Origin: JAFCUW01 sp049897565
GTDB taxonomy: Bacteria > Pseudomonadota > Gammaproteobacteria > Burkholderiales > Burkholderiaceae_D
Reading direction: 5' to 3'
NCBI RefSeq assembly: GCF_049897565.1
Contig: NZ_JAFCWM010000024.1
Span: forward strand, 10,727 to 74,726
Length of the DNA stretch: 64,000 nt
A model generated the notes under the pieces. The model was not told the DNA's origin. It searched no databases and was given only the letters and a program-made list of their open reading frames with translations. The position numbers and the translations under genes were made by a program. This document shows positions 17,682-25,238 of the stretch, in pieces (the first letter of the stretch is position 1; each line of letters opens with the position of its first letter).

Positions 17682-19544
17682 ATGGGAAAGATCAGTTTGG
17701 GCATCTCAAGCGATTACCACGACTCGGCAGCGGCGCTAGTGCGCGATGGGCAAATCGTCGCGGCCGCCCAGGAGGAACGGTTCACGCGCAAGAAGCACGA
17801 CCCGTCATTTCCAGTCAACGCCATCAATTACTGCCTCGAGGAATGCTTCATCGATGCATCCGAGCTTGACGCCATCGTGTTCTACGATAACCCCTTGATG
17901 ACCTTCGACCGAGTTGTACAGAATGCCCGGGCCGGCGGCGCACAGGGACGTGACTTTTTCGCCAAGGCTGCCGGCTCGCTGCTGGGTGACAAGATATGGG
18001 TCAACGAACACGTTCAGCGAGCGCTTGGCACGCTCGGACGGGAAGGACGGGTGCTGTTCGCGGAGCACCACATGGCGCACGCAGCCAGCGCCTTCTACCC
18101 TTCTCCTTTCGACAGCGCGGCGGTGCTGACCATCGATGGCGTCGGCGAATGGGCAACGACGAGTTTGGGCGCCGGCAACGGACGCTCGCTCGAATTATTT
18201 GCCCAGATCGACTATCCGCATTCGCTCGGCCTGCTGTACAGCGCATTCACCGCGTTTTGCGGCTTTAAGGTGAATTCCGGCGAATACAAACTGATGGGCC
18301 TGGCTCCCAACGGGCGTCCGACCTATGCGGACCAAATCCGCGAGCACCTTATCGATATCCGTGCAGACGGCTCCTATCGCCTCGATATGACCTATTTCGG
18401 CTACCTGGATGGCGCGGCGATGTTCGGACCGCTATTCGCGCACCTGTTCGGTGGTCCGGCGCGGCTTCCCGAGTCGCCCATCACGCGCCGCGAGATGGAT
18501 CTGGCCGCAAGCATCCAGAAAGTCACAGAAGAAATTGTGCTTGATACTGCCCGCTACCTGCGCCGCACGACAGGAGAGAAGAACCTTGTTCTGGCAGGCG
18601 GAGTCGCGCTCAACTGCGTTGCCAACGGCAAGCTGGCCGCATCCGGGATTTTCGACCGCATCTGGATCCAGCCGGCAGCAGGCGACGCTGGCGGCTCGCT
18701 CGGCTCAGCGCTGCTGGCGCAGCATGCATACTGGGACGTGCCGCGAACGCGCGGTACAGGGGCCGGTGATGCCCAGCGCGGCAGTTATCTGGGACCGCGC
18801 TATTCGAGCGAAGAGATCGCCGCCTTCCTTGATCGCAAAGGCTATCCATATCGCCGCATTGTGGACCAAACAGAGCGGCTGACCTTGGTGGCAGAGAGCT
18901 TGGCCAAAGGAAATATCGTCGGCTGGATGTCGGGTCGGATGGAGTTTGGACCTCGCTCGCTGGGCGCGCGCTCGATCTTGGGCGACCCGCGCAATCCACG
19001 TACGCAAGCCAGCATGAACTTGAAGATCAAGTACCGCGAGTCATTCCGCCCGTTTGCGCCGGCAGTCCTTCGGGAAAAGTGCAGTGCGTATTTCGAGTTC
19101 GACGACGACAGCCCTTATATGCTGCTGGTGGCTCCAGTTAAGAAAGCACTCTGCAAGCCGATGGACCTGGCGGCCTTCGACAATGGCGATGACGACATGA
19201 TGGGAGTGAATAACCAGCCGCGCAGCGACTTGCCGGCAATTACCCACGTTGATTATTCAGCAAGAATCCAGACAGTGGATTGTAAAAGCGTCGAGAACGG
19301 CGGCCATCCCGAGTTCCGCTCCCTGCTCGAAGCCTTTGAACAGGTGACGGGTTGCCCAGTGCTGGTCAACACCTCGTTTAACGTACGTGGCGAGCCAATC
19401 GTGTGCAGTCCGCAAGATGCCTACCGCTGTTTCATGCGTACTGAGATGGATCTGTTGGTGCTGGAGGACATGATTCTGTGGCGATCCGAACAGCCACCGC
19501 TGAAGGACGATGACGACTGGAGGAAAACGTATGAACTCGATTGA
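17682..19544 (+). CDS. Carbamoyltransferase (NodU/TobZ/CmcH family)
   Basis: The ATG at 17682 is six bases after AAGGGG and is preferred over the ATG at 17676; 620 residues. The N-terminal ASKHA-type YrdC-independent domain has GISSDYHDSAAALV, HHMAHAASAFYPSP with metal-binding His, and LTIDGVGEW. ALAGGVALNCVANGKL-type and GRMEFGPRSLGARSIL motifs follow. The C-terminal domain carries NTSFNVRGEPIV. The family moves carbamoyl from carbamoyl phosphate through carbamoyl-AMP to a hydroxyl group of a sugar or secondary metabolite. The stop overlaps the next small ORF. It is the best-supported biosynthetic enzyme in this cluster. Confidence 0.93.
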   Translation: MGKISLGISSDYHDSAAALVRDGQIVAAAQEERFTRKKHDPSFPVNAINYCLEECFIDASELDAIVFYDNPLMTFDRVVQNARAGGAQGRDFFAKAAGSLLGDKIWVNEHVQRALGTLGREGRVLFAEHHMAHAASAFYPSPFDSAAVLTIDGVGEWATTSLGAGNGRSLELFAQIDYPHSLGLLYSAFTAFCGFKVNSGEYKLMGLAPNGRPTYADQIREHLIDIRADGSYRLDMTYFGYLDGAAMFGPLFAHLFGGPARLPESPITRREMDLAASIQKVTEEIVLDTARYLRRTTGEKNLVLAGGVALNCVANGKLAASGIFDRIWIQPAAGDAGGSLGSALLAQHAYWDVPRTRGTGAGDAQRGSYLGPRYSSEEIAAFLDRKGYPYRRIVDQTERLTLVAESLAKGNIVGWMSGRMEFGPRSLGARSILGDPRNPRTQASMNLKIKYRESFRPFAPAVLREKCSAYFEFDDDSPYMLLVAPVKKALCKPMDLAAFDNGDDDMMGVNNQPRSDLPAITHVDYSARIQTVDCKSVENGGHPEFRSLLEAFEQVTGCPVLVNTSFNVRGEPIVCSPQDAYRCFMRTEMDLLVLEDMILWRSEQPPLKDDDDWRKTYELD

Positions 19545-19665
19545 TCACAAGGCATTGCGAGCGCTGACCGATCCGCTGTTTGAGGCGCTTACACGGGACA
19601 TCAACCCGACACTTTCGCCATTTCCCCTCGGTCCCGATCCGAAGGAGACCAGCTACTACATTTAA
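19531..19665 (+). CDS. 44-aa ORF overlapping the carbamoyltransferase end
   Basis: The ATG at 19531 has GGAGG at 19519-19523 and overlaps the upstream stop by 14 bases, a sign of translational coupling. The peptide reads from MNSIDHKALRALTDPLFEAL to a C-terminus KETSYYI. It has no signal peptide. The TAA at 19663-19665 is in the same frame as the next ORF, with only five codons between them. This may therefore be the first part of one 118-residue gene broken by a nonsense codon, or a genuine short peptide. I do not recognise the family. Confidence 0.5.
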   Translation: MNSIDHKALRALTDPLFEALTRDINPTLSPFPLGPDPKETSYYI

Positions 19666-19680
19666 CGCACGCATTGCACC

Positions 19681-19887
19681 ATGACGCCCGCGGATTTCCG
19701 AGCCGCGTCTTGCCTCGATGCCGATGAGTTTGGCCGCAGCCTGAACGCCTACTGGACGGCGATCGGCCACCCCGAACTGGCGCTCTGCACGCCTGAAGTG
19801 GTCGAGGCGGCGCGCGCACTGCACGCGCTGCAACTGGAGGCCCAGCCCGAGCCGGACGTATCGGCTCTCATTTATCAAATGTTCTAG
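19681..19887 (+). CDS. 68-aa ORF in frame with the preceding one
   Basis: Reads from MTPADFRAASCLDADEFGRS to DVSALIYQMF. No ribosome binding site is visible before the ATG at 19681, unlike the upstream ORF. It lies in the same frame as the 44-residue ORF, separated by TAA and five sense codons (R-T-H-C-T). It is more likely to be the C-terminal part of a single small protein than an independent gene. Two cysteines and an acidic, helical make-up are the only features visible. Its function is unknown. Confidence 0.45.
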   Translation: MTPADFRAASCLDADEFGRSLNAYWTAIGHPELALCTPEVVEAARALHALQLEAQPEPDVSALIYQMF

Positions 19888-19897
19888 CGGTGCTTCC

Positions 19898-20647
19898 ATG
19901 ATTCATGACTTTGCGGATATGGCTTCCAAAACTGCCATCGCGGCGTTTTTACGCGGCTTCCCCCATGCCTTTGTCGCGGTGGCGCCGACCACACTGGCGT
20001 GCGGAAAAACTGTGCCAGCCTTCGCGGTTTCTCGCTGGCTGGCCGCGCGCGGACGGGACGGCCGAGTACTGCTGAGCGAGACGGCTGCTCCGTGGGTAAA
20101 CATCGGCTACCTTGCCGCGCGTGCTGCCTGCTTCGAATCTTCCCTGCAGTTGCTGACCGAATCGCAGTCGCTGGCGATCGCGCACGACTTGGCGCGCCAG
20201 CCAATTAACTGGAGTGGAGGTGCCGTGGGCGTGGGCAAGCTTTTCCAAGGACTGCATCGGAGCGGCTTTGACCGGCCCCAGGCGGCGTGCATGCCCTCGG
20301 CCCATCGGAGCGAACGACGCTGGCATATGTTGTCAAATGGACAAATCATCGTCGACATTGCCGGTAACGCATTCAATTGGGTGTTCGACGATATTCAAGG
20401 CGATGGAGAGGGATTGGTGGCGCGTGCGTTCGCCGAGAACTCGCCGACCGTGTCCGAAGCGCCCGGCGCGACCATGGAATACGGACTCGGCTGGTGGCCG
20501 CGCCGCGGCTGCGGCTGGCACGGACGGGCCCTCGCGCGCGGCGGCAGCTGGTCATCCCAAGAGGGATCAGGGCTTTTTACAGTAATCGATGAAAGGCCGC
20601 GGGCTGAGAGACCGTACATCGGGTTTCGGTGTACGTTGCCGATGTAG
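19898..20647 (+). CDS. SUMF1/C-type-lectin-fold protein without FGE cysteines
   Basis: 249 residues; the ATG at 19898 has only a weak ribosome site, and an alternative lies at 19919. The region from about residue 45 matches the formylglycine-generating-enzyme/C-type-lectin fold as seen in phage tail and surface proteins: PWVNIGYLAARAAC, LLTESQSLAIAHDLAR, GNAFNWVFDDIQGD, and the closing ALARGGSWSSQEG and IGFRCTLP. True formylglycine enzymes have two catalytic Cys after the RGGS segment; here none is present before the final GFRC. It is therefore more likely a binding or scaffold protein than an oxidase. In variable-protein families this C-terminal part is the ligand face. Confidence 0.72.
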   Translation: MIHDFADMASKTAIAAFLRGFPHAFVAVAPTTLACGKTVPAFAVSRWLAARGRDGRVLLSETAAPWVNIGYLAARAACFESSLQLLTESQSLAIAHDLARQPINWSGGAVGVGKLFQGLHRSGFDRPQAACMPSAHRSERRWHMLSNGQIIVDIAGNAFNWVFDDIQGDGEGLVARAFAENSPTVSEAPGATMEYGLGWWPRRGCGWHGRALARGGSWSSQEGSGLFTVIDERPRAERPYIGFRCTLPM

Positions 20648-20761
20648 CAGCCGATTCTGTTCGGATCTGCAAAATCTGGAACCGGTTTCAATACGCAGCT
20701 TGCCCTCTGAGTGATTTCTCGCGGCAGGGTTTAGTCTTACCCAACCATTTAGGATTAAGAC

Positions 20762-22645
20762 ATGTGCGGTATCAGCGGAATTATTAACAAGAATGGCTCG
20801 CCGGTCACAGATTGGCAGATAAGTTCGATTAATAACATGATTACTCACCGCGGTCCTGATGGCTGTGGATTGTATTTTGGCCGAAACTTGGCGCTCGGAC
20901 ACCGCAGGCTGGCGATCGTCGACGTGACGACTGCCGGACATCAGCCCATGGTATACCACAATAAGCATGTGATAACGTTCAACGGAGAAATTTATAATTA
21001 TTTGGAGTTGCGAGCACTGCTTTGTGCTGCGGGCTACGACTTTATGTCAGGAACCGATACGGAAGTCATTCTGGCGGCATACGAGGAGTGGGGTGCCGAT
21101 TGTGTCAAGCGGTTCAACGGCATGTGGGCTTTTGCAATCTACGACATAAAGAAAGCCGAGATATTCTGCAGCCGCGACAGGTTTGGTGTAAAACCATTCT
21201 ATTATTCCGACACGCCCGACAAGTTGGTGTTTGGATCCGAAATAAAGCAGATCCTGGTGGGCGCAGGTCGCGGAGCGATTGCAAACATGGCCGTCGTAAG
21301 AGATTTTTTGGTCGAAGGATACCACGGGCAGACCGGCGACACGTTTTTCAAGGGTGTCCACAGTCTGCGAGCGGGTCACAACCTGATATTCTCCCTTGAG
21401 AAGAATACCTTCAAGGAAGTAAAGTACTACTCGCTAGAAATCCAGCCCGGATTTCCAGAAATGAACGAGGGCTCAGCAACAGAACTCGTCTTGGCGAACC
21501 TCATCAAGGCGGTCACATATCAAGTGCGTTCCGACGTCAAAATCGGGCTGTGCTTGAGCGGCGGCCTTGACAGCTCGAGCTTGGCCGGGTTGGCGTCAAT
21601 GAGCTATAACGGAGGATCGATCGGACCAATGGATGCTGTCCACGCAAAGTCAAGCGAAGGCAGCAAGGATGAAAGCGAATACGCCCTCGCGGTAGCAGCC
21701 GCCGCGGGGATCAAACTGTCCATTATTCAGCCTACGGCAGCAGAGTTCAACAGTGCAATTGACGAGGTGGTCTATGTGCAGGAAGAGCCTTTCAATTCTC
21801 CCTCAATCTTTATGCAATATTTTGTGTTTCAAAAAGCCAAAAAATTAGGGTGTAAAGTAATGTTGGATGGTCAAGGTTGCGACGAACTGCTACTAGGATA
21901 CGACCGCTATTATTCAGCACACTTGCTCTCGATGCACTGGATATCCGCTCTGCGCGAGATTCTTCAGATAAAGAAAAATTCCAATATATCAATCCGCGCC
22001 ATCGTTGGCAATCTGGTGTACTTTTCCATGTCTGAAGTCCGGATATGGAACTTGAAGCGGCGGTTTAGCTTTCTCAAGAACGAATATAAGCGCGACTTTC
22101 CAAATATAAAACAAATATCAAAAGCGGTAAGAAACATGCGCGAAATGCAGAAATTGGAAATCGAGTGTTTCCAATTGCCACCCCTGTTGCGATATGCCGA
22201 CAAAAATTCTATGCGGCATTCGGTAGAAGCGCGCGTCCCATTCCTTGATCACAACTTCGTAGAAGTTTGTTACGGGATCAGTACGAACTTAAAGCTAAGC
22301 GACGGCTGGACAAAACACATTCTCAGGAAAGCCATGCGTGGGGTGATACCACCAAATGTACTCTGGCGAAAACTCAAGTTTGGGTTTGAGGCACCAGCGG
22401 AAACTTGGGTCAAAGAGACGAACGACGCCATGGTACGAGCCATCTGCGACTCGCCCGTGATAGAAATGATGTGCCAAGAAAAACTCGACTTTAAGAAACT
22501 TGATCGAGCAATTTTTTGGCGGCTATATAGCATCGCTAAATGGGAGGCTGCGTACTCGGTGCAAATTAGTCCTGATGAGACCGACTTGCCTCCCGTGGCT
22601 CACTCCAGGCGATCTTTTTTTCCCAAGCATGCCCAACAGCATTAG
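20762..22645 (+). CDS. asnB: Asparagine synthetase (glutamine-hydrolysing)
   Basis: 627 residues. After the initiator Met comes Cys2 (MCGISGIINKNG), the nucleophile of the N-terminal glutaminase. RDRFGVKPFYY marks its end. The synthetase domain has the pyrophosphate loop SGGLDSSSLAG near residue 265 and LDGQGCDELLLGYDRY. It makes Asn or another amide from an acid, Gln and ATP. In EPS and capsule clusters this class often amidates sugar acids; the context here favours that over general asparagine supply, but this is inference. Base composition is visibly lower in GC than its neighbours, with many ATA, AAA and TTT codons, which points to horizontal acquisition. AGGA precedes the start. Confidence 0.93.
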   Translation: MCGISGIINKNGSPVTDWQISSINNMITHRGPDGCGLYFGRNLALGHRRLAIVDVTTAGHQPMVYHNKHVITFNGEIYNYLELRALLCAAGYDFMSGTDTEVILAAYEEWGADCVKRFNGMWAFAIYDIKKAEIFCSRDRFGVKPFYYSDTPDKLVFGSEIKQILVGAGRGAIANMAVVRDFLVEGYHGQTGDTFFKGVHSLRAGHNLIFSLEKNTFKEVKYYSLEIQPGFPEMNEGSATELVLANLIKAVTYQVRSDVKIGLCLSGGLDSSSLAGLASMSYNGGSIGPMDAVHAKSSEGSKDESEYALAVAAAAGIKLSIIQPTAAEFNSAIDEVVYVQEEPFNSPSIFMQYFVFQKAKKLGCKVMLDGQGCDELLLGYDRYYSAHLLSMHWISALREILQIKKNSNISIRAIVGNLVYFSMSEVRIWNLKRRFSFLKNEYKRDFPNIKQISKAVRNMREMQKLEIECFQLPPLLRYADKNSMRHSVEARVPFLDHNFVEVCYGISTNLKLSDGWTKHILRKAMRGVIPPNVLWRKLKFGFEAPAETWVKETNDAMVRAICDSPVIEMMCQEKLDFKKLDRAIFWRLYSIAKWEAAYSVQISPDETDLPPVAHSRRSFFPKHAQQH

Positions 22646-22734
22646 CGTTTCTTCGGCATGTGGCCTGAAAATCGCGGCGCCAAGGGCTTGTGATTTACCG
22701 TTACATTAAAGCGGATGCGCTCGGCCAAACGCGA

Positions 22735-24036
22735 TCAACCGGCGGCGTCACGGTCCAGGCTGCGTAGCCAGGCCAGCTTTTCGGCGATCTTCGCTTCGAT
22801 GCCGCGCGGGACGGGCTCGTACCAGCCCGGTTCGGCCATGCCCTCGGGCAGGTAGGTCTCGCCGGCCGCGTAGGCATTCGGCTCGTCGTGGGCGTAGCGG
22901 TACTCGTGGCCGTAGCCGAGCTCCTTCATCAGCTTGGTCGGCGCGTTGCGCAGGTGCACCGGCACTTCGCGCGACTTGTCCTTTTTGACGAACGCCACCG
23001 CGCGGTTGTAGGCGTTGTAGCCGGCGTTGCTCTTGGCGGCGATCGCCAGGTAGATCACCGCCTGCCCCAGCGCCAGCTCGCCTTCGGGCGAACCGAGCCG
23101 CTCGTACGTGGCGGCGGCATCGTTGGCGATCTGTATCGCGCGCGGGTCGGCGATGCCGATGTCTTCCCATGCCATGCGCACGATGCGACGCAGCAGGTAC
23201 TGCGGGTCGGCGCCGCCATCCAACATGCGGCACAGCCAGTATAGCGCCGCGTCCGGGTGCGAGCCGCGCACCGACTTGTGCAGCGCCGATATCTGGTCGT
23301 AGAAATTGTCGCCGCCCTTGTCGAACCGGCGCGAGTTAAGCGTCAGCGCGTTGTCGACGAATTCGCCGCTGATGTGGGTGATGCCGGACGTCTCGGCCGA
23401 CGTCTTGGTTTGCTCGAGCAGATTGAGGAAGCGGCGCGCGTCGCCGTCGGCGTAACCGATCAGGGTGGCAATGGCGACGTCGTCGAACGTCAGGTGCATG
23501 AGCACGCGTTCCTGCACGCGCGCCAGCAGCTGCAGCAGCTCGGCGTCGGTGAGCGCCTTCAGCACGTACACCTGCGAACGCGACAGCAGCGCCGAGTTCA
23601 CCTCGAACGATGGATTCTCGGTGGTCGCGCCGATCAAGGTCACCAGGCCCGATTCGACAAACGGCAGCAGCGCGTCCTGCTGCGACTTGTTGAAGCGGTG
23701 GATTTCGTCGATGAACAGGATGGTGTGCTTGCCGCCGGCCAGGTAGTGCTCGGCCTGCTCGATCGAGGCGCGGATGTCCTTCACGCCCGACAGCACCGCC
23801 GACAGCGCGATGAACTCGCAGTCGAACGCATACGCGGTCAGGCGCGCCAAGGTGGTCTTGCCCACGCCTGGCGGACCCCACAGGATCATCGAATGCGGCC
23901 GGCCCGACTTGAACACCAGGTTCAGCGGCTTGCCCGGGCCGAGAAGATGGCTCTGGCCGATGACTTCCTCGATGGTGCGCGGGCGCAGCGCTTCGGCCAG
24001 CGGTGGCGACGGCTCGTTCTTGAACAGGTCATCCAT
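22735..24036 (-). CDS. rarA: Replication-associated recombination protein A
   Basis: The ATG at 24036 has a GGAGAAG ribosome site and gives 433 residues. It is an AAA+ ATPase of the RarA/MgsA/WRNIP1 family. Walker A is GPPGVGKTTLAR near residue 52, and Walker B is TILFIDEIHRFNKSQQDALLP. Sensor 1 is LIGATTENPSFEVN. The C-terminal clamp-loader-like helical domain has the family signature GYNAYNRA and LRNAPTKLMKELGYGHEYRYAHD. It acts at stalled forks with SSB and RecA. It lies downstream of lolA-ftsK on the same strand, as in many betaproteobacteria. Confidence 0.96.
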   Translation of the reverse strand: MDDLFKNEPSPPLAEALRPRTIEEVIGQSHLLGPGKPLNLVFKSGRPHSMILWGPPGVGKTTLARLTAYAFDCEFIALSAVLSGVKDIRASIEQAEHYLAGGKHTILFIDEIHRFNKSQQDALLPFVESGLVTLIGATTENPSFEVNSALLSRSQVYVLKALTDAELLQLLARVQERVLMHLTFDDVAIATLIGYADGDARRFLNLLEQTKTSAETSGITHISGEFVDNALTLNSRRFDKGGDNFYDQISALHKSVRGSHPDAALYWLCRMLDGGADPQYLLRRIVRMAWEDIGIADPRAIQIANDAAATYERLGSPEGELALGQAVIYLAIAAKSNAGYNAYNRAVAFVKKDKSREVPVHLRNAPTKLMKELGYGHEYRYAHDEPNAYAAGETYLPEGMAEPGWYEPVPRGIEAKIAEKLAWLRSLDRDAAG

Positions 24037-24202
24037 GCGAGCTTCTCCGCGGCGAACAGGGGCGCACTGGCGCAAAGCAGGACAAACTTGATGGCATCAT
24101 TGGAGGTGGCGGTTAAACGATTGCTGATAGTTTAATGGATGAGCGCCAGCTCCGTGAAGGTAAGACCGGCAATCGGGCGCGGCGTTCCCCGGGCAAGCGC
24201 GA

Positions 24203-24577
24203 TTAAGCCGGCGGCAATGCCGCGCCGACTTGCACCTGCGGGCCGAACTTGAACTCCATCGTGCCCGCCTGCGGCGCGGCGCCGGCCGCGGGAACCGGCA
24301 GCTTGCAGCGCGACAATGCCATGATGGCGGCCTTGTCGAGCGCACTTGCGCCGCTGCTCTTGAGGATGCGGATGTCGGCGAAGCGCCCCTCGGCGTTGCC
24401 GACATACTGCAGCGTGACGTCGCCGGACAGGTTTCCCTTCACTGCCGCGATCGGCAGCACCGGCGCCGGACAATCGTAGGGCTTCGCTGCCTGGCTGGCG
24501 TCGGCCGCGTGCAGCGCGCCGGCCGACAGCGCCATCATCACCAGGTTCATGGCTAAAAACACGCTCTTGGCGTTCAT
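24203..24577 (-). CDS. Periplasmic TonB-C-terminal-like protein
   Basis: The ATG at 24577 gives 124 residues; the gene begins 10 bases after the lolA stop. It has a signal peptide (MNAKSVFLAMNLVMMALSAGALHA). The mature part follows the pattern of TonB energy-transducer C-terminal domains: PAPVLPIAAVKGNLSGDVTLQYVGNAEGRF, then ADIRILKSSGASALDKAAIMAL. It lacks the membrane anchor and Pro-rich spacer of true TonB, so it is an exported stand-alone domain. Two cysteines may form a disulfide. Position in the ftsK-lolA-rarA run suggests an envelope role. Confidence 0.72.
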   Translation of the reverse strand: MNAKSVFLAMNLVMMALSAGALHAADASQAAKPYDCPAPVLPIAAVKGNLSGDVTLQYVGNAEGRFADIRILKSSGASALDKAAIMALSRCKLPVPAAGAAPQAGTMEFKFGPQVQVGAALPPA

Positions 24578-24586
24578 ATCGTCCAA

Positions 24587-25222
24587 TCAGTTGTTGAAAA
24601 TGTCGGCGCCTTTCGGCGTCACGAACTTGAACTGCTGCGCCGTCAGTGGTGGATTCTTCTCGAACTTCTTGAACAACAGTACCGACGTCTGCCCGAATGC
24701 GTCGTGCAGCTCCATCGCTTCGGGCGTGCCGTTACGCAACCCAATGCTGATTTTTTCGAACGTGCTGTCCTTGGCCTTCGGTACGGCATTAAGCCACTCC
24801 AGGCCGTTGCGCGTGCCCGCTTCCGACAAGGTGAAGTTTTTTTCCAGGTCGTTGCTGCCGAACAGGATGGCGGCCGGCGACGAACCGAGCGCGTTGCCCA
24901 GCTTCTTCACCGTGACCTGGTTCAAGTCCTTGTCGTAGATGTAAAGGTTGTCGCCATCGGCCTGCAGCACCTGCTCGTACGGCTTGACGTAGGTCCAGAT
25001 GAACTTGCCAGGGCGGGCAAACACGAAGGTGCCCGACGACAACGGCGACGTCTTGCTGTTCTCGGCTTTCTTCATCTGCTGCTGGGTAAATTCGCCGCGC
25101 GCGGCCTTGGTGCCGGCCACAAACGACTTGAACTGGTCCAGCGCGCTCGCCTGCGCGGCGCTACTGAACGCCAGCACGCCGGCAAACAGCGCCGCGACCA
25201 TGTGTATTTTCTTCAAGCTCAT
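24587..25222 (-). CDS. lolA: Outer-membrane lipoprotein carrier protein LolA
   Basis: 211 residues with a signal peptide (MSLKKIHMVAALFAGVLAFSSAAQA). The mature protein has the LolA pattern: ARGEFTQQQMK, SGTFVFARPGKFIWTYVKPYEQVLQADGDNLYIYDKDLNQVTV, and a closing PPLTAQQFKFVTPKGADIF. LolA takes lipoproteins from LolCDE and carries them across the periplasm to LolB. It is downstream of ftsK by 16 bases and upstream of the TonB-C-like gene, so all are likely cotranscribed. Confidence 0.95.
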   Translation of the reverse strand: MSLKKIHMVAALFAGVLAFSSAAQASALDQFKSFVAGTKAARGEFTQQQMKKAENSKTSPLSSGTFVFARPGKFIWTYVKPYEQVLQADGDNLYIYDKDLNQVTVKKLGNALGSSPAAILFGSNDLEKNFTLSEAGTRNGLEWLNAVPKAKDSTFEKISIGLRNGTPEAMELHDAFGQTSVLLFKKFEKNPPLTAQQFKFVTPKGADIFNN

Positions 25223-25238
25223 TGATTTCCTTGTATCG

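Noticed and set aside
19898..20647. Diversity-generating retroelement with this SUMF1-fold protein as the target
   Set aside because: No reverse transcriptase and no near-copy of the 3' end of the gene (template repeat) is seen on either side within the window.
20762..22645. Lasso-peptide macrolactam synthetase
   Set aside because: The protein keeps the glutaminase Cys2 and full AsnB length, and no precursor protease or RRE partner gene is nearby.
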